Shown: positions 54,184-61,860 of the stretch, piece after piece | Numbering within the stretch: the first letter of the stretch is position 1 | Layout: each line of letters opens with the position of its first letter | Source of the DNA: Streptomyces sp. D2-8 | Lineage (GTDB): Bacteria; Actinomycetota; Actinomycetes; Streptomycetales; Streptomycetaceae | DNA: 64,000 nucleotides | Assembly (NCBI RefSeq): GCF_023184515.1 | Contig: NZ_JAAHBP010000024.1 | Span: forward strand, 1-64,000 | Reading direction: 5' to 3' | Translations under genes and position numbers: made by a program | Notes under the pieces: model-generated | The model's database searches: none | Told to the model about the DNA's origin: nothing | The model's input: the letters and a program-made list of their open reading frames with translations, nothing else

Positions 54184-55677
54184 GTGAGCGGACAACCCAA
54201 CACCCGGCTCGCGGACCTGTTCGGCCTGGCCGGCTGGTCCAAGGGCGAACTCGCGAGGCTGGTCAACCGGCAGGCGGCGGCCATGGGCCATCCCCAGCTG
54301 TCGACCGACACCTCCCGGGTGCGGCGGTGGATCGACACGGGAGAGATCCCGCGCGATCCGGTGCCGCGGGTGCTGGCGGCTCTGTTCACCGAGCGTCTCG
54401 GCCGTGTCGTGACCATCGAGGACCTCGGTCTGGTCCGGCACGGGCGTGCGGGGAAACGGCAGGGCGGCGGGAGCGCTGAGACTCCCGACGGTGTGCCGTG
54501 GGCGCCCGAGCGGACTGCTGCGGTCCTCACCGAATTCACGGGAATGGACCTCATGCTCAACCGACGCGGCTTGGTGGGCGCGGGCGCCGCGCTCGCCGCG
54601 GGATCCGCACTCAGCAGTGCCATGTACGACTGGCTGCACACCGACCCTTCCCTGGCTGCCGACGCCCCCGACCTCGACCATCCCCTGCACGCCGACCCCG
54701 CTGGGTTCGACCGCTACGAGGCCACCCCCATCGGGTCGCAGGAGATCGAGGAACTGGAGCGCTCGGTCGAGGTGTTCCGTGCCTGGGACGCGGCCCGCGG
54801 CGGCGGGCTCCAGCGCAAGGCCGTGGTGGGCCAGCTCAACGAGGTGGGCGGCATGCTCGCCTACCGTCACCCACCCCACCTCCAGCGGCGCCTGTGGGGC
54901 GTCGCCGCCAACCTCGCCGTCCTCGCGGGCTGGATGTCGCACGACGTCGGCCTGGAGCCCACGGCTCAGAAGTACTTCGTCATCGCCGCGCACGCGGCCA
55001 GAGAGGGCGGGGACCGGCCTCGCGCGGGCGAGGCGCTCTCCCGCGCGGCCCGCCAGATGGTGCACCTGGGCCGGCCCGACGACGCCCTGAACCTGATGAA
55101 GCTCGCCACGTCCGGTTCCGGTGACGAGGTGCTGCCCCGCACCCGGGCGATGCTCTACACCATCGAGGCCTGGGCGCAGGCCTCCATGGGCAAGGGCCAG
55201 GCCATGCGCCGCACCCTCGGGCGCGCGGAGGACCTGTTCGTCTCCGACAAGGCCGACGTGCCCCCGCCGGACTGGATGCAGACCTTCAAGGAGGAGGACC
55301 TCTACGGCATGCAGGCCCTGGCCTACCGCACGCTCGCCGAGTTCGAGCCGGGCGCGGCCGCCCATGCCCAGCACTATGCGGAGAAGGCCCTGGCCCTGCG
55401 GGTCGACGGCCGGCAGCGGTCGAAGATCTTCGACTACCTGTCGATGGCGTCGGCCTGCTTCATCGCCGACGACCCCGAACAGGCGGACCGGTACGCGCGA
55501 CTGGCCCTGGTGTCGATGGGATCCAACTCCTCCCACCGCACCTGGGACCGGCTGCGCCAGATGTACCGCCTCACCGCCGAGTACTCCGGCTACCCGAAGA
55601 TCCAGGAACTGAGGGAGGAGATCAAGCTCGCCCTGCCTAAGACGAAGGGCAGGGGCGGCAACCGCGCACAGGCCTGA
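54184..55677 (+). CDS. NsdA/NsdB-like TPR regulator
   Basis: The 497-aa protein has the N-terminal block GWSKGELARLVNRQAAAMG, then TDTSRVRRWIDTGEIPRDPV, as I recall for NsdA, a negative regulator of sporulation and antibiotic production in S. coelicolor. This is followed by an MDLMLNRRGLVGAGAAL segment and TPR-like helices (about 190-490). It is a paralogue candidate rather than NsdA itself, since the rest diverges. It starts at GTG 54184 after GGGGG. It converges with the PP2C gene with a 5-nt gap. Confidence 0.8.
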   Translation: MSGQPNTRLADLFGLAGWSKGELARLVNRQAAAMGHPQLSTDTSRVRRWIDTGEIPRDPVPRVLAALFTERLGRVVTIEDLGLVRHGRAGKRQGGGSAETPDGVPWAPERTAAVLTEFTGMDLMLNRRGLVGAGAALAAGSALSSAMYDWLHTDPSLAADAPDLDHPLHADPAGFDRYEATPIGSQEIEELERSVEVFRAWDAARGGGLQRKAVVGQLNEVGGMLAYRHPPHLQRRLWGVAANLAVLAGWMSHDVGLEPTAQKYFVIAAHAAREGGDRPRAGEALSRAARQMVHLGRPDDALNLMKLATSGSGDEVLPRTRAMLYTIEAWAQASMGKGQAMRRTLGRAEDLFVSDKADVPPPDWMQTFKEEDLYGMQALAYRTLAEFEPGAAAHAQHYAEKALALRVDGRQRSKIFDYLSMASACFIADDPEQADRYARLALVSMGSNSSHRTWDRLRQMYRLTAEYSGYPKIQELREEIKLALPKTKGRGGNRAQA

Positions 55678-55682
55678 GATTC

Positions 55683-57092
55683 CTAAGACATGACCTTGGC
55701 GACGAGCACACAGGCGTTGTCCTCGCGCCCGCTCTCGCCGAACTCCTGGACCACGGTCCGTACGCAGTCCTCTGCCGTGCGGTTCCCGGCCAGACGGGGC
55801 GCGAGGCCCAAGAGGAGGTTCGCGGCCGCCGAGCCGGTGTGCCCGGGGACCAGCCCGTCGGTGTGCAGGAGCAGCAGGTCGCCGACCTCGAGCGTCTGTT
55901 CGGCCTGCTCGTAGACGGCGCCCGAGGTGGCGCCGAGCAGGACGCCGTCCGGTGCGTTCAGCACGCGCCCCGTCCCGCCGCGGAACAGCAGTGGGGCGGG
56001 GTGTCCGGCCTGAGCCCACACCAGGGTGCGGGTCGCGGGCCGGTAGCGGCAGCAGACGGCGCTGCCCAGGGCGGGTTGCACGGTGGAGTCGAGTAACTGG
56101 TTCAGCCAGGCCATCAACGGCCCCGGCTGGGCACCGGCCATCGCCATGCCGCGCACGGCACCGAGCAGCATGGTCATGTTCGAGGTGACGCCGACTCCTT
56201 GGCCGGTGAGATCACCGACGCTGAGGAGCGTTTCGCCGTCGGTCAGTTCGAGTGCGTCGTACCAGTCGCCGCCGATGAGTGTCTGTGTGGACGCGGGCAG
56301 GTGCCGGGACGCGAGGTCGAGGGTCCTGGGGCCCCGGTGCGGGAGCCGCAGGGAGCCGCGCCACGGCGGCAGCACGGCCTCCTGCAGCTCGACCGCGAGC
56401 CGGTGCTCGCTTCGCGCGGCCTCCTGCCGGTGGTGGAGCGAGTCACGGGTCTCGCTCACCGCCCGCTGGCTGCGGCGCAGTTCGCTGACGTCGCGCAGCA
56501 CGGCCCACATCGAGGCGGTGCTGCCGTCAGTGTCGAGCACCGGTTCGCCCATCATGTGCACGGTCCGTACGTCGTCGCCCCGGCGGGCGATGCGGAACTC
56601 GCCGTCGATGGGCCGGGCGTCGACGAGGCAGTTGGTGACCATCGCCGTCAGCTTCGGCCGGTCCTCGTCCACGACCAGTGACGGCAGTTCGTCGAGGGTG
56701 AGCGGCGGAGCGGCCGGGTCGCGGCCCAGGATCTGGTAGAGCTCCCCGGACCAACTGGCCTGGTCCGTCAGCAGGTTCCACTCGGCGCTGCCGACCCTGC
56801 TGAGCAGGGAGCCCGGCGAGGGTGCGGCAGGTTCAGGGGCCGCCGCCGTGGGCAGGGGGCCGTCCCGCAGCTGAGCCAGGTGCTCGTCGAGGTCGTTGAG
56901 CTGGTGCAGGGCCAGGTCGTACAGGGCGCGCTGCCAGCGCTCGCGCGGGTGGTCCGATCCCTCTCCCGCGGCGTCGCGGCGCACCGCGTCCACGTCGCCC
57001 TTGAGCCGCCGCGTCTGCGATATGAGCGCGTCGACCGAGCCGCGTCCGGGCGGCTGGGCGGCGGGGCGGTCCGCGGAGAGGTGGGACGGCAT
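55683..57092 (-). CDS. PP2C/SpoIIE-type phosphatase with PAS domain
   Basis: The 469-aa protein has an N-terminal helical region (1-90), a PAS-like sensor (about 100-215, WSGELYQILGRDPAAPP), a coiled linker and a PP2C domain (about 235-465) with metal ligands in GGDWYD, GDLTGQG, HTDGLV and GREDNA. It should dephosphorylate a STAS-type antagonist in a partner-switching circuit. ATG 57092 follows GGAG. A possible but distant client is the STAS protein at 5629, which however lacks the usual serine. Confidence 0.88.
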   Translation of the reverse strand: MPSHLSADRPAAQPPGRGSVDALISQTRRLKGDVDAVRRDAAGEGSDHPRERWQRALYDLALHQLNDLDEHLAQLRDGPLPTAAAPEPAAPSPGSLLSRVGSAEWNLLTDQASWSGELYQILGRDPAAPPLTLDELPSLVVDEDRPKLTAMVTNCLVDARPIDGEFRIARRGDDVRTVHMMGEPVLDTDGSTASMWAVLRDVSELRRSQRAVSETRDSLHHRQEAARSEHRLAVELQEAVLPPWRGSLRLPHRGPRTLDLASRHLPASTQTLIGGDWYDALELTDGETLLSVGDLTGQGVGVTSNMTMLLGAVRGMAMAGAQPGPLMAWLNQLLDSTVQPALGSAVCCRYRPATRTLVWAQAGHPAPLLFRGGTGRVLNAPDGVLLGATSGAVYEQAEQTLEVGDLLLLHTDGLVPGHTGSAAANLLLGLAPRLAGNRTAEDCVRTVVQEFGESGREDNACVLVAKVMS

Positions 57093-57411
57093 GACGCACT
57101 CCGATGCGGGGACGGTACGACCAAGGCGGACGGAGGGACCGTTACGACTGTTGCACAGCCCGCGACGCCCTGTAAGGGATTCGGCAACACACGATACGGT
57201 GGTGCTTCTGGCATATGCCACAGTCTCACGGAGTTACTCCGAGGTAGGTGCGGAGTGCGCCACCCGGAGATCCAAGTCGTAGATTACACAGGGCACTTGA
57301 CGATCCGGCGGGGTGGCGACGGCGGGCTGCTCCGGATGTTCGACGGCCCTGTGTTCGAGCCCTGTCGGCAGGGGGGCTCCAGGGCCGTCGAGTGCCTCCG
57401 GGGGGCTCCGG
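57093..57411. other. 319-bp non-coding stretch upstream of the PP2C gene
   Basis: No gene is seen. It holds a perfect 10-bp palindrome GGCATATGCC (57210-57219), a short hairpin CGGAG-TTA-CTCCG (57229-57241), two GGGGGGCTCC copies and the terminator at 57340-57391. The AT-richer middle (57140-57300) is the likely promoter area of the phosphatase gene. Confidence 0.6.
57340..57391 (-). terminator. Terminator of the baeRF gene
   Basis: TCGACGGCCCTG and CAGGGCCGTCGA form a perfect 12-bp stem, with an inner GAGCCC/GGGCTC stem in the 28-nt loop. It lies about 20 nt after the minus-strand stop at 57412. Confidence 0.65.
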
Positions 57412-58506
57412 TCAGTACCGCAGCACCCCGGCCATGCCGTCCGCCTCCCCGAGCGCGCCGTCCGGTACGAAGCGGACCTCGGCTCCGGTCTCCAGGCACT
57501 GCTCGACGATCTCGTCCACGATGTCCTCGCGGGAGTCGAGGTCGCCGCTCTCGGCGAGGATCAGATGGTCCCCGGCGGCGCGGACCGTCACACGGTAGTT
57601 CTCCTCGACGGCCAGCAGCCGGACGCGGCCGTCCCGGGCGCTCTGCCACAGTTCGTCGACGCCGGCGGCGAACTCCCGCCGCCCGCGGGCCGTTTCGAGG
57701 GCGCGGGTCACGGCGTCCGTGCTCCTGCGGGCCTCCGCCTCGACCACCGGGCGCACGGCCTGCCACACGACCTCGGGGGTCCCGTGCGCGAGCCCGCCGT
57801 GCGGGATGTGCACCGCATTCCGGGCGGTGCTGCCGACCTCGTCCAGCAGGGAGAGGGCGGCCGGTTCGCCGGTGACGTACAGCTGTCTCGGGTGGTCGCG
57901 CAGCACGGCGCTCATCGCGGTGTCGGCCTCACGGAGGAACTGGCGGGTGCGTTCCTCCCGGAAGGCGCTCGGCGTGTCACCGATCCGCTGCTGCCGTTCC
58001 GGGTCGAAGTTCTCCACGCGCCGGGTCAGCGGGAAGCCGCCGATCCGGGCTCCGGCGACCCGGTCGACGCCGCCGTTCCAGAGCACCGCGCGGTCCGCGG
58101 CGAGGGACAGGACCCAGAAGGGCCGCCCGGCCGTCTGGGCGGACACGAGGTTGCGGGTGAGGAAGGTGTCCGAGAGCACCACGCGCTCGGGTACGGGCCG
58201 GGCCAGTGACCACACCTGGTGCTCGCCCGGAGCGGCGAAGATCGCCAGGCCGTCCTCGGCGTGTGTCAGGTCGACCTCGGCCATGGCCCGGTCGAGGTGC
58301 CCGGACACCTCGGTGCGTCGCTCGCGGGTGACGGCCGGATCGGCCTCCAGCTGCCTCTTGGCCTCGGCCACCACGTTGCGCAGCCGGACCTGGTCCTGGG
58401 CGTTGTAGGGATCGCGCCGATGTGTCGGCGTCAGCACGGAGACCGCGGGGTACAGGCGCGGGCGCCGCAGCTCGGCAAGGGTCGCGGGACTCAGAACGTG
58501 CTCCAT
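57412..58506 (-). CDS. baeRF3-type release-factor-family protein
   Basis: The 364-aa protein has three release-factor-like regions: RPRLYPAVSVLTPTHRRDP at the start, a middle domain with FWVLSLAADRAVLWNGG and RQLYVTGEPAALSLLDEVG, and a C-terminal L7Ae-like domain. In bacteria these proteins are thought to contact ribosomes or hydrolyse peptidyl-tRNA. ATG 58506 is favoured by homology; ATG 58533 adds nine residues and neither has a good ribosome site. It lies 50 nt after the peptidase start-proximal gene end on the same strand. Confidence 0.78.
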   Translation of the reverse strand: MEHVLSPATLAELRRPRLYPAVSVLTPTHRRDPYNAQDQVRLRNVVAEAKRQLEADPAVTRERRTEVSGHLDRAMAEVDLTHAEDGLAIFAAPGEHQVWSLARPVPERVVLSDTFLTRNLVSAQTAGRPFWVLSLAADRAVLWNGGVDRVAGARIGGFPLTRRVENFDPERQQRIGDTPSAFREERTRQFLREADTAMSAVLRDHPRQLYVTGEPAALSLLDEVGSTARNAVHIPHGGLAHGTPEVVWQAVRPVVEAEARRSTDAVTRALETARGRREFAAGVDELWQSARDGRVRLLAVEENYRVTVRAAGDHLILAESGDLDSREDIVDEIVEQCLETGAEVRFVPDGALGEADGMAGVLRY

Positions 58507-58556
58507 GACAGAACGATAGAGCGAATTCGCCATTAGGGCATTTGGGGCATTCGATC

Positions 58557-60128
58557 TCACTCGTCGTCGCGGTCGGAGCCGCAGGAGCTGCCGTCCGGGG
58601 GGAGCGTTCCGTACAGCAGGAAGGCGTCGACCTTGCTGTGCACGCACTTGGACGAGCCGTAGCCGGTGTGGCCCTCGCCCCGGTTGTCGAGCACCACGGC
58701 CGACGATCCGAGCCGCTTGGCCGTCTCCACCGTCCACCGGTACGGCGTGGCCGGGTCGCCCCGGGTGCCGACGAGCAGCATCCTCGGCGTGTCGACGTCC
58801 TTGACGTCGGCGCGGATGTAGTCGGTGCCCTTGGGGCGGCCGTAGCACATCAGCACCTGGGTGAGCCGGTACGGGCCGAAGACCGGTGACGCCTGCTCGT
58901 AGCGGGCGCGCAGCCGGCCGAGGTCCTTGGTGACCTGCGCGGCGGCGGGGCGGTCGGGATCGTCCGCGCAGTTGACCGCCATCAGCGCCGCCGGCAGGTT
59001 GTCGAGGGGCACGTCCGCCGGGTCGGTGAGTCCGGCGTGCGGGCTGCGCCGCAGCGGGAGGGTGAAGCCCCCGGACAGGAAGGTCTCCAGGCCGCGGGTG
59101 TCGCCGTCCTCGAGCAGCCGGCCGATGGCCCGCTGCAGCGAGGGCCACAGCTCCCTGCTGTAGAGGCCCTGTCCCAGCGCGCCCGCGAAGTCCTGGCCGG
59201 AGAACGCCTCGCCGAAGTCGGTCGGCAGCGGGTCCTTGTCGAGCGACTCGACCACCTGTACGACGTGTTCCCGTGCTTCGCGCGGGTTCCGGCCGAACGG
59301 GCAGGCGATGTCCTCGGTGCACCAGGTCAGGAAGTTCTCCAGCGCGGTCTGCTGCCCCTGGGCGCTCACCACACCCTGGTCGGCCAGCGGCTCGGTCAGC
59401 GTGTCGACGCCGTCCAGCACCATCCTGCCGACCTTCTCGGGGTACTGGGCCGCGTACACCGCGCCGAGCCGGCTTCCGTAGGAGAAGCCCAGGTAGTTGA
59501 GTTTGTCGTCGCCGAGCGCGTCGCGCATGACGTCCAGGTCGCGGGCGGCGTTGACCGTGCCGATGTGGGGCAGGACCGGGCCCGAGTGCTCGGTGCACTC
59601 GGCCGCCGCCGCGCGCAGCTCTTCGAGCACGGCCCCGGGATCGTCCGCGTCCGCATTGCCGTCCGTCGCGTCCAGGGCGTCGTCCGAGGCGTTTCCGCAG
59701 CTGACCGGCGAGGAGCGGCCGACGCCGCGCGGGTCGAAGGAGACGACGTCGTAGCCGTTGGTCAGGCCCATGAAGTCCTTGCCACCCATGGCGAGTTGGG
59801 CCACTCCCTGGCCGCCCGGGCCGCCGAAGTTCAGCAGGACCGAGCCCCGGGACTCGCCCGTGGCCCGGTAGCGGGCGACGGCGAGGTCGAGCGTGCCCTT
59901 CCCGGGCTTGGCGTAGTCGAGCGGGACGGTGACCTTCCCGCACTGGAGGTCCTTCGGCATGTCCATGCCCTTGCATCCGGACCAGGTGACCTTCTGGTCG
60001 TAGAAGCGCGTGAGGCCGGGCGCAGGGTCGTCGGCGGCCGGCAGTGCCGTGCCCAGCAGGGCGAGCCCGGCCGTGCCGGTGACCGCGCAGCGTCGTACCG
60101 AGGGACGCGTGGACAGCTTGGCCAGCAT
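58557..60128 (-). CDS. Secreted alpha/beta-hydrolase peptidase (tripeptidyl aminopeptidase family)
   Basis: The 523-aa enzyme has a signal peptide of about 32 residues (VRRCAVTGTAGLALLGTALP), oxyanion segment FGGPGGQG (101-108), nucleophile elbow GFSYGS (S216) and a C-terminal TAP-like lid with GEGHTGYGSSKC. It is related to Streptomyces Tap and Slp proteases and probably cleaves N-terminal peptides outside the cell. GGAGG lies 6 nt before ATG 60128. It precedes the baeRF gene. Confidence 0.87.
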   Translation of the reverse strand: MLAKLSTRPSVRRCAVTGTAGLALLGTALPAADDPAPGLTRFYDQKVTWSGCKGMDMPKDLQCGKVTVPLDYAKPGKGTLDLAVARYRATGESRGSVLLNFGGPGGQGVAQLAMGGKDFMGLTNGYDVVSFDPRGVGRSSPVSCGNASDDALDATDGNADADDPGAVLEELRAAAAECTEHSGPVLPHIGTVNAARDLDVMRDALGDDKLNYLGFSYGSRLGAVYAAQYPEKVGRMVLDGVDTLTEPLADQGVVSAQGQQTALENFLTWCTEDIACPFGRNPREAREHVVQVVESLDKDPLPTDFGEAFSGQDFAGALGQGLYSRELWPSLQRAIGRLLEDGDTRGLETFLSGGFTLPLRRSPHAGLTDPADVPLDNLPAALMAVNCADDPDRPAAAQVTKDLGRLRARYEQASPVFGPYRLTQVLMCYGRPKGTDYIRADVKDVDTPRMLLVGTRGDPATPYRWTVETAKRLGSSAVVLDNRGEGHTGYGSSKCVHSKVDAFLLYGTLPPDGSSCGSDRDDE

Positions 60129-60430
60129 CGATGCCTCCAGGGACGCGGGGCGCCCCGCAGCGGACCGGGATCGGCGCCCTCGCTCACCTTAAACGGGCCC
60201 CGGAAGCCGCGCCTCCGGGCGGGCGGGGCCGGGCGGCGCGCCGCATCCCGCGCGGATCGCCCCGCACGCGAAGCCCGCGGGCGACCGCATACGAAGGGCT
60301 TTACCGCTAGTTCGACAACCGTGCCGCTCGATGGAGTGAAAGGCCGATTAGCCATAACTGGGACCGGGCGCCCCGCGTTCTACCCGGTGCGGGTGAGTGC
60401 CCGCGACGATGTCTGGAAGGCAGGGGTCCC
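60129..60430. other. Divergent 302-bp promoter region, peptidase and chaplin
   Basis: No gene is seen. It contains a perfect palindrome GCGGGGCGCCCCGC (60145-60158) close to the peptidase start and a candidate BldN-type promoter for the chaplin (60353-60381). Confidence 0.6.
60353..60381 (+). promoter_or_regulatory. BldN-like promoter candidate of the chaplin gene
   Basis: CATAAC (60353-60358) and CGTTCT (60376-60381) are 17 nt apart. Recalled BldN targets have CGTAAC and CGTTGA with 16-nt spacing, so the fit is partial. Chaplin and rodlin genes are established BldN targets in streptomycetes. Confidence 0.3.
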
Positions 60431-61102
60431 ATGAGACGGGTTACCCGAAACGGAGTGATCGCCGTCGCCGCCGCCTCGGGCGCGATGGCCGTGACCGTCC
60501 CCGCGTACGCCGGTTCGGGTGCGGACGGCACGACGGCCGGTTCGCCCGGGGTGGTCTCCGGCAACACCGTCCAGTTGCCGGTGCACGTTCCGGTGCACGT
60601 GTGCGGGAACACCGTGAACGTGGTGGGGCTCCTGAACCCCGCCGCGGGCAACAGCTGCGCGAACAAGGACGACGGACGGGGCGGCCGGCCGGACGGGTCC
60701 GGCGGCGCGGTCGCCGAGGGCGGCGGAACGGATTCACCGGGCGTGATCTCCGGCAACGGCGTGCAGCTTCCGGTCGACCTCCCGGTCAACGTCACGGGCA
60801 ACTCGGTGAACGTGGTCGGCATCGGCAACGCGTCGACCGGCAACGAGTCCTCGAACACCCCCGGCGACGGCGACCCTCGCCCGGTCCGTCCCCAGCAGCC
60901 GCCGAAGCCGGTTCCGAAGCCGACCCCGCCGCCCCGGCCGAACCCGGCTCCCGAACCCGCCCCGCACACCGCCCAGCACGCCACCGGCGCCCTGGCCCAC
61001 ACGGGCATGGACCACACCCTCCAGACCGTCGCAGCGAGCGCGGCGCTGGTCGCCGGGGGAGTGGTGCTGCGCCGGAGGTTCCGCCCGGGATCGAACGGCT
61101 GA
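60431..61102 (+). CDS. Long chaplin with two chaplin domains and sortase signal
   Basis: The 223-aa cell-wall protein has a signal peptide at 1-27 (ending PAYA), chaplin domain 1 at about 37-78 with the Cys pair C58/C76, chaplin domain 2 at about 102-142 without cysteines, a Pro-rich wall-spanning region (150-180), LAHTG sorting motif (188-192), a TM helix (196-212) and an Arg tail. Long chaplins are anchored by sortase and help assemble the hydrophobic aerial-hypha surface. The second domain cannot form the disulphide. GGGGTCCC precedes ATG. Confidence 0.93.
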   Translation: MRRVTRNGVIAVAAASGAMAVTVPAYAGSGADGTTAGSPGVVSGNTVQLPVHVPVHVCGNTVNVVGLLNPAAGNSCANKDDGRGGRPDGSGGAVAEGGGTDSPGVISGNGVQLPVDLPVNVTGNSVNVVGIGNASTGNESSNTPGDGDPRPVRPQQPPKPVPKPTPPPRPNPAPEPAPHTAQHATGALAHTGMDHTLQTVAASAALVAGGVVLRRRFRPGSNG

Positions 61103-61119
61103 GACGCGCGGCAGACGGG

Positions 61120-61854
61120 CTACACCGCCTCCGCCACCCCCGTGAGCAGCACCATCCCCGAATCCCCGTAGTCCGGCAGGGTCGGGTCCACGTCGATGTG
61201 GGTCACCTCCAGGTCCCTGGTCAGGGGCGTGAAGACCTCCGAGACCGTCGCCGGGTTCACCGGGCAGCCCGGCCAGCGGGAGGCCGGGCCGATGCGGTAC
61301 GTCGGCATGTTCTCCATGAACGCGGCGATCAGACAGCCGCCCGGCCGGGCGGTGCGGACGAAGGTGCGGCAGAAGTCGGCGAACTCGGTGAAGTCCTCCG
61401 TGACGCTCTCGGCTACGAAGTGCATGGAGGCGAGTTCGTACGTGCCCGGTGGCAGGGTTCGGACGTCGGCGTGGACGATGTTCACCGGCGCCAGCGCCCC
61501 GGCCAGTGTCGGGGGCACCTCGGGGTTGAGCCGCCGGCACAGCGCGTGGAAGGGCAGCCAGCTCGCGTCGAGGCGGTGGCAGATCTGGTCCTCGAGGTAG
61601 GCGACATTGCTCGCCCCGGCCTCCACGGCGTCGATCCTGCGGCACGCGGCGGACGCGAGCATCAGCGGGTACAGGTTGGGGCCCGCCCCGAACTCCACCG
61701 AGCGGGCGATCCCGCCGGGGGGAAGACGCCGGTAGAACGCGGAATGGTGCGCGATGACCGCCGCGTCCGACGCGTGCACCTCGCGGTAGTTCTCCGCGAG
61801 GTAGTCGGCGACCGGCCAGCGGTCCCAGTCCACGTCGTCGTTGTGCGTCGTCAT
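61120..61854 (-). CDS. SAM-dependent methyltransferase, SCO2525-like
   Basis: The 244-aa class I methyltransferase has motif I VEFGAGPNLYPL (53-64), with acidic residue in DAVEAGASN and motif VNIVHADVRTLPPGTYELAS. It resembles the NNMT/PNMT-type SCO2525 group. Its start is 6 nt after the stop of the EAL-PLP fusion, and its ribosome site GAAGGG lies within the fusion's last codons, so translation is coupled. It likely modifies the product of the PLP domain, by inference. Confidence 0.82.
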   Translation of the reverse strand: MTTHNDDVDWDRWPVADYLAENYREVHASDAAVIAHHSAFYRRLPPGGIARSVEFGAGPNLYPLMLASAACRRIDAVEAGASNVAYLEDQICHRLDASWLPFHALCRRLNPEVPPTLAGALAPVNIVHADVRTLPPGTYELASMHFVAESVTEDFTEFADFCRTFVRTARPGGCLIAAFMENMPTYRIGPASRWPGCPVNPATVSEVFTPLTRDLEVTHIDVDPTLPDYGDSGMVLLTGVAEAV

Positions 61855-61860
61855 GGCCGT

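Noticed and set aside
57340..57391. TGTTCGAGCCCTG resembling a tRNA T-loop
   Set aside because: No acceptor, D or anticodon stem can be formed around it. The pairing instead gives a terminator hairpin.
61120..61854. Assigning the methyltransferase to antibiotic biosynthesis
   Set aside because: No other biosynthetic gene apart from the PLP fusion is visible, and the pathway lies at the window edge.
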